Shown here in pieces: positions 54,682-63,323 of a DNA stretch of 64,000 nt (positions within the stretch are counted from its first letter, which is position 1; each line of letters begins with the position of its first letter). The stretch is from Pontibacter anaerobius (GTDB lineage Bacteria > Bacteroidota > Bacteroidia > Cytophagales > Hymenobacteraceae). Location: the NCBI RefSeq assembly GCF_026241195.1, contig NZ_JAPFQO010000005.1, forward strand, positions 1-64,000. Direction: 5' to 3'. A program made the translations under genes and the position numbers. The notes below the pieces were generated by a model, which was not told the DNA's origin, did not search any database, and was given only the letters and a program-made list of their open reading frames with translations.

Positions 54682-56480
54682 TAGAACTCCTGTAAGTTTA
54701 CCATTTTATTAAAGCTTGTAGATGAAAATTTGAGGCTTTCAAAATCTCCTTCATCTTCTATTTCTCCTCTATTTAGATAGATAATTCTATCAACATTTTT
54801 TATTGTTGATAGTCTATGTGCAATAATAACAATTGTATATTTCCCTTTTAGCTTCTCTATGTTTTGTTGGATACTTTTTTCTGTTTCAGAATCCAGAGCA
54901 GACGTTGCCTCATCCATAAATAAAATATCAATTTCTTTATAAAGTTCCCTTGCAATAGAAATTCTCTGCTTCTGACCTCCACTGATCAATACTCCATTAT
55001 TACCCAATAGAGAGTTTTCCTTTTCTGGTAGTCCTTTAACAAAATCAGCTATAGAAGCCATTTCTAACGCTTCATTAAAGCGTTTTAGATTTTCTTCTGT
55101 TGGGGAGGCCCAAAACGTGACATTATTGAACACAGTATCACTGAATATAACAGGCTCTTGTGTAATATATCCAACTCTGTTTTGAAAGGATTTCATATCA
55201 ATTTCATGCATTTCTATACCATCTACCAATAAATCTCCCTTTTCTGCTTTCAACAAACCACATAATAAATTCATCAATGTTGTTTTGCCAGAGCCACTTT
55301 CACCTACTAATGCAATTGCTTCATTCTTATAAATGCTTAAAGAAACATTTTTTAAGATTAAGTTTCGGCCATACGAGAAGCTTAGGTTGCGCAGATTTAT
55401 CACTTCTCTGAAGGATTCGATCTTAGTTCGCCCATTTTGTTCCTGATCTTGGAAGAGTTCCTTATTAAACTCATCCATATTTTCAAGAGAACCAGAAACT
55501 GATAAGAATGTATTCCAGAAGTTTTGAAGGCCCATCAGAAAAGTTAAAGATCTGTAAAAAAACAGCAAACTTAATATTAATACTCCTAGGTTATGTGAGA
55601 AAATATTAACTTGTACCAATATAACAATAACTACGACAAGCATTACTAAGGGCTCCCTCATTGATGAAAGCAAAGCTGCAAGAACTCCTATACGCCTCTG
55701 CAGTTCTTCAATACTTTTTATAGAACTCTTCAATTTTTGACCAAATTTTCCTATTAATCCAGAAGCTTTCAAATACTTAAAATTATGCACCTCTTGTATA
55801 AGTAGCCCCTGAAAAGCATGATTCTCATTTGTTAAGTTCCTAGATAGCTTTTTTGTTGTATAATAAACCTTTTTAAACATTACATTTGTAAGACCTCCAC
55901 CAATTGCTACCAATACAGCGAACTGAGGATTTGCTAAGAAAGCTAAGGAAGTATAAACAAGCACCAATATACCATACTGAAAAGCAGTAAAGTAAGATCG
56001 ATATGCCAACAAAAGTCTGTCGACTTCGCCAGTTATTGTATTCTGGATCCTTCCAGAATCACTTCTGACAAACGAATTATATTGATACCCAGATAGGAGG
56101 TCTATGTTAGAAAACCTAATCTGTCTAATAAACTTTTGTTGCAGAATTACTTTGTAAAATCCTTCTATAAACTTAAATCCTCCTTTTAATGTAAAGAAAA
56201 TGAATATTACTATCAATATGGTAGGAAGTGTGAGGCTAAATCCAAAATATTGAAGCCCATCCACCAGAAAAGACAAATTACCCATTTGTTCAGATTGTAC
56301 CTCATCAGGACTACCACTGATCATCTGCAGTAAAGGTAAGAACATTGCTAAACCGAACCCATCTAAAACTCCTACAAGCAAGCTTAGACCTACGGAAACA
56401 AATATTCTATTCCCTAAATAGGAATAAAAATAGGTAAAACTTCCAAAATTGCTTTTTAATAACTGCTTTATTTTATCCAC
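54681..56480 (-). CDS. ABC exporter, fused permease and ATPase (MsbA/PglK-like)
   Basis: A 599-residue half-transporter: six predicted membrane helices (~25-330) and an ATPase domain with Walker A GESGSGKT (393-400), signature ISGGQ (499-503), Walker B ILFMDE (Glu524) and IIAHRLST. Homologues flip lipid-linked oligosaccharides (PglK) or lipids. Inserted between the CMP-legionaminate synthetase and two transferase-like genes, it may export a legionaminic-acid-containing glycolipid. It overlaps its neighbours by 1 and 8 bases. Confidence 0.88.
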   Translation of the reverse strand: MDKIKQLLKSNFGSFTYFYSYLGNRIFVSVGLSLLVGVLDGFGLAMFLPLLQMISGSPDEVQSEQMGNLSFLVDGLQYFGFSLTLPTILIVIFIFFTLKGGFKFIEGFYKVILQQKFIRQIRFSNIDLLSGYQYNSFVRSDSGRIQNTITGEVDRLLLAYRSYFTAFQYGILVLVYTSLAFLANPQFAVLVAIGGGLTNVMFKKVYYTTKKLSRNLTNENHAFQGLLIQEVHNFKYLKASGLIGKFGQKLKSSIKSIEELQRRIGVLAALLSSMREPLVMLVVVIVILVQVNIFSHNLGVLILSLLFFYRSLTFLMGLQNFWNTFLSVSGSLENMDEFNKELFQDQEQNGRTKIESFREVINLRNLSFSYGRNLILKNVSLSIYKNEAIALVGESGSGKTTLMNLLCGLLKAEKGDLLVDGIEMHEIDMKSFQNRVGYITQEPVIFSDTVFNNVTFWASPTEENLKRFNEALEMASIADFVKGLPEKENSLLGNNGVLISGGQKQRISIARELYKEIDILFMDEATSALDSETEKSIQQNIEKLKGKYTIVIIAHRLSTIKNVDRIIYLNRGEIEDEGDFESLKFSSTSFNKMVNLQEF

Positions 56481-57156
56481 TACTTTTAGAAATAAGTAAT
56501 TCTACTAGTTTAAAATCGATTATATCATCTATATCTATTGATGACATTTTGTCCATTAAATATTTTTTCTTCCTTAGATTTGCCAATCCTCCCTTAATTA
56601 ACTTATCTACTCTAATTATATATATAGACCCATTCAATTCATAAATTACTGGACAGTCTTGTCTTCTTGTAAACCTTCCTTCTTTTGTTTTTTGAAGTTG
56701 CCCCGTAGGATCCTCCTCAAAAAGTACATAGTAAGGGTTTGAATCTGTTACTTTAACAGATACAATCATTTCAGTATCTGTTTCGATAAGAGCTAAAGCC
56801 TCCTTCAGATGTTGACCTGTACGTAAAGGCGATGTCGGCTGTAGCAATACAACATATTCAAAATCTCTTTTCTTATCTGCATAATGTTGTAAAGCATGAA
56901 GAATCACTTGCTCAGATGTTGAGTAATCAGTAGCTAACTCACTTGGCCTTAGAAAAGGAACCTTCACCCCATATGCTTCAGCAACTTCAGCAATTTTAAT
57001 ATCATCTGTTGACACACATATATTAGCGTCTTCACTTACTTCTCTCGCAGCATCAATGGTATAGCAGATCAATGGTTTCCCATTAAGTAGTTTTATATTC
57101 TTACCTGGTAACCCTTTAGAACCACCTCTTGCTGGAATCAAGTATAGTATTTCCAT
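56473..57156 (-). CDS. legF: CMP-legionaminic acid (acylneuraminate) cytidylyltransferase
   Basis: A 227-residue nucleotidyltransferase: LIPARGGSKGLPGKNIKLLNG near the N-terminus, VSTDD, LQPTSPLRTGQHL and RRQDCPVIYELNGSIYI. It activates a nonulosonic acid with CTP. LegF is preferred over NeuA because the whole upstream pathway fits legionaminic acid. Directly adjacent (no gap) to the PtmE-like gene. Confidence 0.87.
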   Translation of the reverse strand: MEILYLIPARGGSKGLPGKNIKLLNGKPLICYTIDAAREVSEDANICVSTDDIKIAEVAEAYGVKVPFLRPSELATDYSTSEQVILHALQHYADKKRDFEYVVLLQPTSPLRTGQHLKEALALIETDTEMIVSVKVTDSNPYYVLFEEDPTGQLQKTKEGRFTRRQDCPVIYELNGSIYIIRVDKLIKGGLANLRKKKYLMDKMSSIDIDDIIDFKLVELLISKSSG

Positions 57157-58203
57157 TTAGAATTTAATATGGTGTATATCTTCCTGTGCTTTCTTGAAGT
57201 CTTCATGCTTGCCTATATCTAACCAATAACCTCTGAGAGGATATGAGCTCACTTTCAAACCTTTTTCTATCAGAAGCTCCATAAGATCTGTTGTATTATA
57301 GAAACTGTTACTTGGGATATATCCCAGGACTTCTTTCTTTAGAAGATAAATTCCTCCATTAGAGTAGTAAGTATAAGTCGGCTTTTCTTTGAAACTTATG
57401 ATATTGTTATTCTCGGTTTCTAATACAGCATAAGGCACATTAACAGTGTAAGGTATAGTAACCACTGATAGAGCAGCATCACTCTTTTGAAAATGTAGAA
57501 AGAAGTCTTCGTAATCAAGATTCGTCAACAGATCTGAATTTGTGACCAAAATATAGTCATGCTGAAAATCCTCAATTTTACTCACCGCACCAAGAGTTCC
57601 GAGTGGTTCATCTTCCCAGACATATTTAACATTAATAAACTTAGAGCTTCCATCCTCAAAATATGCTTCAAGCTGTTCCCCCAAGTATCTAACTGAAATC
57701 CATACATCATCAATACCATAACTGATTAAACGATCAATGTTATGTTCGATTATAGGTTTGTCACCTACTTTAAGGAGAGGCTTTGGTGTATCATCCGTAA
57801 GAGGTTTCAAACGCTCTCCCCTTCCTCCTGCCATCAATACAGCATCAACAGGTAAGTATGACTTGAGAAACCTAAAGTTTATAATGTTAACAATTTTTCC
57901 CTCTTTACAGAGGACTGGAATTATTTTGAAGTTGTTCTTTCTGTAGTTGATAACCTCATCAATTGTGTAGGAGCCTCTTTGAAGAAACTTAGGATTTGAC
58001 TGGATAAATTCATCAACTACATCACTTAACGTAAGCCCCTTTAAGAAACCCCTTCTTACATCTCCATCCGTTAAAGAACCTAATAATTTCTCTTCCTCAT
58101 CTATAACAAAAAGAATTGAATCTGCTGCAAGTTCATTTAGCTGAGCCAATGCGGTTTTGATAGGAGAGTTAGTCTTAATTAGATGTCTTCTAAAGCTTAT
58201 CAC
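57157..58203 (-). CDS. ptmE: Sugar nucleotidyltransferase with N-terminal CBS pair (PtmE-like)
   Basis: A 348-residue protein: two CBS-type segments (~5-115, SLTDGDVRRGFLKG) followed by a nucleotidyltransferase domain with AVLMAGGRGERLKPLTDDTPKP (signature at ~121-141, 20-residue core), VSVRYLGEQLE-type central region and GSKFINVKYVWEDEPLGTLGA. In Campylobacter PtmE makes GDP-GlcN for the GDP-sugar route to legionaminic acid. The CBS fusion and neighbours support the same role here. Overlaps legG by 14 bases. Confidence 0.82.
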   Translation of the reverse strand: MISFRRHLIKTNSPIKTALAQLNELAADSILFVIDEEEKLLGSLTDGDVRRGFLKGLTLSDVVDEFIQSNPKFLQRGSYTIDEVINYRKNNFKIIPVLCKEGKIVNIINFRFLKSYLPVDAVLMAGGRGERLKPLTDDTPKPLLKVGDKPIIEHNIDRLISYGIDDVWISVRYLGEQLEAYFEDGSSKFINVKYVWEDEPLGTLGAVSKIEDFQHDYILVTNSDLLTNLDYEDFFLHFQKSDAALSVVTIPYTVNVPYAVLETENNNIISFKEKPTYTYYSNGGIYLLKKEVLGYIPSNSFYNTTDLMELLIEKGLKVSSYPLRGYWLDIGKHEDFKKAQEDIHHIKF

Positions 58204-59332
58204 AGTTTTGTTCTTTTAGAATAGTAATTATGTTTTGAGCGGCACCATCTTTAAAATAAGGATTTTGCCCTTTATATTCACCAAGCCCTTTTATTTGCTT
58301 TAAGGTGCTGATTATCATTTCTGAATCAAACGGAACCTGCAAAACGTTCTCTCCTGCTGCTCTTCCTTTTTGCCTGTCTCCTACATTGATGACATACTTT
58401 TTAAAAGAAGCGGCTTCAATAATTCCGCTTGAGGTATTTCCGATTAATAGCTTTGAGTACAGCATACAGGTAAAATAACTCTGTGTACCAAAGTTCTCAA
58501 TCAAGTGTAACTTATTTTCTAATTCTATTTTAAGAGTATTAAATCCCTCACGGAAAACATTGCCATTCGTATCCGCATTAGGCATTGTTATCACTACCTG
58601 ATACTCTTTTGCTACAAATCGTAAAGATTCTAAGATCTCTGTCAGGTGCCTGCTATTTAACTCAGGTGCCACTGTTTCTGGGTGAACAGTTACTAAAACG
58701 GTAGGAATGTCTAAATCTATTCCCCACTTATTTTTAAATTCCTCCTTAGTAAGCATCTGAATATTGCTTAAGTTATCCAGACTTAGAGCACCCGTCACAT
58801 AAATATTATCACTCTTACCTGTAATCTCTGCAACTCTTGAGGCAAATGCCTCCTGCGATACAAAATGCAAAGATGAAGCAAGCGTTATAGCGTGCCTATA
58901 AACATTGTCAATAGCTCCTAGGGTAGTTTCTCCACCATGCAAGTGAGCGAAGTTTACCTGATAAGGTATACCTGCTGAAACTGCCCCGAACATTTCAAAT
59001 CTATCCCCCAGACAGAATACAAGGTCGAAGTCAGTTGAATGCTGTTCCCAAAAATCAGCAAATTTTAAGGAAGTCAATGCACATGCTGTAGATACAGCAT
59101 TCTTGTCATCATTGATGAGCAAAGAATTAACCTTATAATTGACTTCATACCCATCTGCAGCAATATTATCTACAGTATATCCGTGAAAAGGAGATAAATG
59201 AGTACCAAAGGCAATGATACTTAATTCAAACTCAGGATCTTCCTGCAGAGCCTTCAGTAGTGGCTTGTATATGCCATAGTCAGCACGAGAACTAGTGAGA
59301 ACCCCTACCCGCATTATTGAAGGTGTTTCCAT
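58190..59332 (-). CDS. legG: Hydrolysing NDP-sugar 2-epimerase (NeuC/LegG)
   Basis: A 380-residue enzyme predicted to epimerise and hydrolyse the NDP-2,4-diacetamido sugar, releasing the 6-deoxy-mannose derivative used by the synthase. Motifs: LTSSRADYGIYKPLL, FGTHLSPFHG, HLHGGETTLGAIDN, TVHPETVAPE and IGNTSSGIIEA. Length is normal for NeuC-type enzymes. It overlaps both neighbouring pathway genes. Confidence 0.9.
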   Translation of the reverse strand: METPSIMRVGVLTSSRADYGIYKPLLKALQEDPEFELSIIAFGTHLSPFHGYTVDNIAADGYEVNYKVNSLLINDDKNAVSTACALTSLKFADFWEQHSTDFDLVFCLGDRFEMFGAVSAGIPYQVNFAHLHGGETTLGAIDNVYRHAITLASSLHFVSQEAFASRVAEITGKSDNIYVTGALSLDNLSNIQMLTKEEFKNKWGIDLDIPTVLVTVHPETVAPELNSRHLTEILESLRFVAKEYQVVITMPNADTNGNVFREGFNTLKIELENKLHLIENFGTQSYFTCMLYSKLLIGNTSSGIIEAASFKKYVINVGDRQKGRAAGENVLQVPFDSEMIISTLKQIKGLGEYKGQNPYFKDGAAQNIITILKEQNCDKL

Positions 59333-60339
59333 TCTAACTTAACTCCGGCATCCAGGTCAGAATTCAATTTACGTCCAATCACTCTTGGCAGATCCATCGG
59401 GGATATACCATCTCCGGGTCTTTTCATTTCTAATTTTGATACGTCAATTAGTTCTCCAGAAGAAATTGATTCTTTCAAATGGATACTCTTACGGGCAACA
59501 CTTTTATTGATCAATTCTGACTCAGTAGGTTCTTTCCGTCCATCACCACTCAGCGCTTTTTCAATATTTCTTATAGCAGAGACCATGGCAATTAACTCAG
59601 CCGGTTCCAGAGAAGCTTTATGGTCCGGTCCTGGCATGTTCCTATCAAGCGTAAAGTGTTTTTCGATGACTTTTGCCCCGAGTGCCACAGCAGCAATCGG
59701 TACCTCTATACCTAAAGTATGGTCTGAATATCCAATATCTATTTTAAATGACTGCTGTATAGTGAGCATGGCATTTAAATTCACATCTTCATACTTTGTA
59801 GGATAATCTGTATTACAGTGCAGAACTGTAACATCTTCTAACTTTGCTCCTCCTTCTCTCAATACATTCAGTGCATCTTCAATTTCACCTAAGGATGCCA
59901 TCCCTGTTGAGATTACAATAGGTTTTCCTTTGGGAGCAATGTGTTTGAGGTATAGATAATTTGTTAATTCACCGGAAGGAATTTTAAAAAGATCTATTCC
60001 AAGGTTTTCCAGAAAATCTACACTTTCTTCATCAAAACCTGTTGATAAAAACTTAACTCCTTTTTGATTAGCATAACCTAACAGATCCTTATGCATGTCT
60101 TCTGAAAGCTCCAGTTTCTTCAACATGTTGTACTGAGAATCTTCTGTACTATTGCCCAGATTCTTCTTTTGATACTCTGCCTGCTTAGCTGATTTGCTGA
60201 CAAGTTTGTCTGCCTTAAAAGTCTGAAACTTCACATAATCAACACCAGCATCAGCTGCAACATCAATAAGCTGCTTTGCTAAAGCTATGTTTCCATTATG
60301 ATTAACTCCTGCTTCTGCTATTATGATAGTTTTATTCAT
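59314..60339 (-). CDS. legI: Legionaminic acid synthase (NeuB family)
   Basis: 341 residues from the start at 60339 (MNKTIIIAEAGVNHNG), which overlaps the preceding stop in an ATGA; the longer frame adds unrelated residues. TIM-barrel synthase with YVKFQTFKADKLVSK, STGFDEESVDFLE, HCNTDYPTKYEDVNL, HFTLDRNMPGPDHKASL and a C-terminal SAF antifreeze-like domain (~283-341). Condenses the deacetylated mannose derivative with phosphoenolpyruvate. Confidence 0.92.
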   Translation of the reverse strand: MNKTIIIAEAGVNHNGNIALAKQLIDVAADAGVDYVKFQTFKADKLVSKSAKQAEYQKKNLGNSTEDSQYNMLKKLELSEDMHKDLLGYANQKGVKFLSTGFDEESVDFLENLGIDLFKIPSGELTNYLYLKHIAPKGKPIVISTGMASLGEIEDALNVLREGGAKLEDVTVLHCNTDYPTKYEDVNLNAMLTIQQSFKIDIGYSDHTLGIEVPIAAVALGAKVIEKHFTLDRNMPGPDHKASLEPAELIAMVSAIRNIEKALSGDGRKEPTESELINKSVARKSIHLKESISSGELIDVSKLEMKRPGDGISPMDLPRVIGRKLNSDLDAGVKLEWKHLQ

Positions 60340-60965
60340 TTTTTTAAATCTATGGCAGGGTTTCCTGCCCATACCAGGTTATCAGGTATATCCTTTATAA
60401 CAACTGCGCCTGCACCTACTATAGTATTTTTGCCAATCCTTACTCCCTGTTTCACAACGGCATTTGCCCCAATAAAGCTTCCTTCACCTATTTGCACATT
60501 ACCTGCAAGCACAGCACCCGGTGCAATGTGTGCATAGTCTCCTATGCAACATTCATGTTCCACAATTGCACCTGTATTAATAATTGCACCAACACCTACC
60601 TTGGCCAAGGGATTTACAATTGCTCCAGCAGCCACAAAACTACCGCCTCCAATAGAAGCCAGAGTAGAGATAATGGAAGTCGTATGAATAATGGAGCTTG
60701 TGACAAACCCTTTTTCAGTGAATTCCCTAATCAGCTTTCTTCTTATAGAATTATCACCAATACTTACAAAAAAATTTGCTCCTGAATTTGCGATTTTTGA
60801 TACAGCAACTTCATCTTTATCGTCACCTAAATACTCCAAATTAAAAGGGTCAACTATAACCTTTGCTCTATCATAATATCCAATTATACCATCTCCCCTC
60901 ATTCTAATGGCATCTGCTACAACAAAGGCATGGCCTGAATATCCTAATAGAGCAAATTGATTCAT
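60336..60965 (-). CDS. legH: NeuD/LegH-type sugar N-acetyltransferase
   Basis: A 209-residue left-handed beta-helix acetyltransferase: nucleotide-sugar-binding LLGYSGHAFVVADAI, then hexapeptide repeats with NTGAIVEHECCIGDYAHIAPG (expected His base), and IPDNLVWAGNP near the end. It would acetylate the 4-amino group made by LegC. Paralogue of the PglD-like protein at 34800. Confidence 0.87.
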   Translation of the reverse strand: MNQFALLGYSGHAFVVADAIRMRGDGIIGYYDRAKVIVDPFNLEYLGDDKDEVAVSKIANSGANFFVSIGDNSIRRKLIREFTEKGFVTSSIIHTTSIISTLASIGGGSFVAAGAIVNPLAKVGVGAIINTGAIVEHECCIGDYAHIAPGAVLAGNVQIGEGSFIGANAVVKQGVRIGKNTIVGAGAVVIKDIPDNLVWAGNPAIDLKK

Positions 60966-60967
60966 CC

Positions 60968-62125
60968 TTATATTCTGACGCTACTTGGAATATTCACGAG
61001 CCTCTCCTCTATCCACTGGCTTACTTCTAAGTCACCCTTTAAGCAGTCTTCAAACATTGGTAGCTTATGCATCAATGTCCAGGCAGGGCGTGTCATAACC
61101 CCACTCCCATTAACTTCGGCTAAGAAAGTATCACGTTCTTCTTTATTTTCTAGTAAAAGTGTATTCAGCCAGTAATTTGCTTTTGCGTCCTTACCTTCTG
61201 ATACAAACTCTATACTTTCTACTTCCTCAAAGAAGTTTTTATAATTTTCAGCCAGTTCACGCTTATTTTTCACAAAAGCATCTAATTGCTCCAATTGTGC
61301 ACAAGCTAAGGCAGCATTGAGGTTTGGCATGCGGTAATTATAACCGATATAATCGTGGTTAAACTCCCAGGCATGTAGTGTTTTAGCCTGCGTGGTAAGG
61401 TGTTTAGCTAGTTTTGCTAAATGCTCATCATTTGTCACAATTGCACCGCCACCGCCACAGGTAACTGTCTTATTCCCATTAAAGCTGAAAGTACCTAGCA
61501 ACCCAAAATTACCTGTATGCTTTCCTTTATAATAGCTTCCTAAAGATTCTGCAGCATCCTCCACCATAGGTATGTTCCACTCCTGGCATATAGCAGCAAT
61601 GCGGTCTATTTCACAAGGAAAACCAAAACTATGCATTGGCACACACGCAGCAATCCGATTACCGGTTTTGCTGTTGTAAGTAGCGCCATCAATTTTCCGC
61701 CCAAACTCCTGTAAATACGCTTCCAGTTTCTCAGCACTCAGGCCAAGTGTTTTCCTATCAATATCCAGAAAAATAGGTTTTGCACCGATGTAACTGATGG
61801 CATTGGCAGTAGCAATGAAAGTAAGATCCTGTGAAAGTACCTCATCCCCCTGCTTTACGCCAGCAACTAGAAGTGCCATATGCAAGGCTGCAGTGCCATT
61901 GACAGTAGCAATGGCATATTTAGCCCCTGTAATATCCTGCATCATTTCTTCGAAGCGGTTCACATAGGCGCCCACTGAAGATACATAAGTGGAATCAATG
62001 GCATCAGCTACATATTTCTTCTCATTACCAATGAACCTGGGCTCATGTAAGGGGATAAAATCCTGGTTAGGGAAGAGCGACTTTATATAGTTTATGATGT
62101 GGCTGTACTTAGTAGTCTGCCCCAT
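60968..62125 (-). CDS. legC: LegC-family sugar aminotransferase
   Basis: A 385-residue PLP aminotransferase: FIPLHEPRFIGNEKKYV, TVNGTAALHMALL, VEDAAESLGSYYKG with Asp190, and FSFNGNKTVTCGGGG with PLP-lysine 219. The ~25-residue N-terminal extension before FIPLHEP is typical of LegC-type enzymes. Predicted to aminate the 4-keto product of LegB. It lies 2 bases before the acetyltransferase gene. Confidence 0.9.
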   Translation of the reverse strand: MGQTTKYSHIINYIKSLFPNQDFIPLHEPRFIGNEKKYVADAIDSTYVSSVGAYVNRFEEMMQDITGAKYAIATVNGTAALHMALLVAGVKQGDEVLSQDLTFIATANAISYIGAKPIFLDIDRKTLGLSAEKLEAYLQEFGRKIDGATYNSKTGNRIAACVPMHSFGFPCEIDRIAAICQEWNIPMVEDAAESLGSYYKGKHTGNFGLLGTFSFNGNKTVTCGGGGAIVTNDEHLAKLAKHLTTQAKTLHAWEFNHDYIGYNYRMPNLNAALACAQLEQLDAFVKNKRELAENYKNFFEEVESIEFVSEGKDAKANYWLNTLLLENKEERDTFLAEVNGSGVMTRPAWTLMHKLPMFEDCLKGDLEVSQWIEERLVNIPSSVRI

Positions 62126-62157
62126 AAATAAGTTCTTAAAATAGATTAACCTTAATA

Positions 62158-63156
62158 CTAGATATTGTATATATCAGCCTTGTATTGTCGCAGATTCTCT
62201 TTGTTTCGGAACCACTCGATGGTTTCCGCAAGCCCCTGCTCTAAGGTGTATTTCATCTCCCAATTTGTATGGCTTTTAATTTTACTGTTAGCGCCATATA
62301 AACGGAACACCTCGCTCTTCTCAGGCCTTAAACGAACATCATCCTGTATAATTCTTGCATCCGGATTAATTTGGTTGATAAGGCTCTGCGCAAGATCTCC
62401 AACTGTTATCTCAGATTCTGTTGCGATGTTACAATCTTCACCGATTAGGCTATCTGACTTAGCTATTTCAACAAAACCATTGGCTGTATCTTTTACAAAA
62501 AGCAGATCACGTGTAGGAGTAATATCTCCTAATTTGATTTCAGTTTTACCCTGCAGCAACTGCGTAATAATTGTAGGAATAACAGCTCTGGCTGATTGGC
62601 GAGGACCATAGGTATTAAATGGACGCACTATAGTAAGTGGTAAGTTGAAACTCCTATAAAAGGAATCTGCTATGCAGTCTGCACCAATCTTTGAAGCCGA
62701 ATAAGGAGATTGTGGCTGACGTGGATGCTTCTCATCTATCGGAATATATTGTGCTGTACCATACACTTCTGAGGTAGACGTAACTAGTACTCTTTCTACC
62801 CCTAAGTCTTTTGCTGCCTGAACAATATTCAAAGTACCTTTTACATTGGTATCAATATAGCTATCGGGAGAATGGTAACTAAACGGTATAGCAATCAGTG
62901 CCGCTAAGTGAAACACCACATCTACATCTTTCATGGCAGTACGTACACCATTCGGATCCCGGATATCTCCCGAGAATATTTCTATTTGCGAGAGTTTTTC
63001 TTTAGGCAAGGTATCCAACCAGCCCCAGCTATTAAAAGAGTTATAATATACAAAAGCTTTAACCTGACATTCTTCTTCTAAAAGTCGCTCTACCAGATGG
63101 CTTCCTATAAAACCATCCGCACCAGTTACTAAGACTTTTTTGTTCTTAAGTTCCAT
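62158..63156 (-). CDS. legB: NAD-dependent 4,6-dehydratase (LegB)
   Basis: A 332-residue SDR enzyme: TGADGFIGSHLVERL (NAD loop), HLAALIAIPFSY, TSTSEVYGTAQYIPI with the Thr/Ser site, YSASKIGAD (Tyr-x3-Lys) and RPFNTYGPRQSARAVIPT. It catalyses the first committed step, 4,6-dehydration of NDP-GlcNAc. First gene of the legionaminic acid operon, preceded by a -7 promoter candidate. Confidence 0.9.
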   Translation of the reverse strand: MELKNKKVLVTGADGFIGSHLVERLLEEECQVKAFVYYNSFNSWGWLDTLPKEKLSQIEIFSGDIRDPNGVRTAMKDVDVVFHLAALIAIPFSYHSPDSYIDTNVKGTLNIVQAAKDLGVERVLVTSTSEVYGTAQYIPIDEKHPRQPQSPYSASKIGADCIADSFYRSFNLPLTIVRPFNTYGPRQSARAVIPTIITQLLQGKTEIKLGDITPTRDLLFVKDTANGFVEIAKSDSLIGEDCNIATESEITVGDLAQSLINQINPDARIIQDDVRLRPEKSEVFRLYGANSKIKSHTNWEMKYTLEQGLAETIEWFRNKENLRQYKADIYNI

Positions 63157-63203
63157 TACTTAAATTTTGCGCTAGAAATCTATATTTAATCAATAAGGCC
63201 CTG

Positions 63204-63211
63204 CAAAGATA
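63204..63211 (-). promoter_or_regulatory. Candidate -7 promoter element of the legionaminic acid operon
   Basis: TATCTTTG on the minus strand matches TAnnTTTG, 48-55 bases upstream of legB. No clear TTTG/TTG element lies 17-23 nt further upstream, so support is partial. Confidence 0.3.
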
Positions 63212-63323
63212 TAGAATATATCATAAAAGAAGGTGCTATGTCCTCCTCTATCATCACATTGTTCTGAGATCCTATTGACAAACCCAGGGAAAAAATTGAC
63301 TAAATCAACTTATATTAACACCT

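Noticed and set aside
56473-60339. Sialic (N-acetylneuraminic) acid synthesis by NeuA/B/C
   Set aside because: Upstream LegB, LegC and LegH-like genes plus the CBS-fused nucleotidyltransferase point to the di-N-acetylated, 6-deoxy legionaminic route; pseudaminic acid would need a PseB/PseG-type set.
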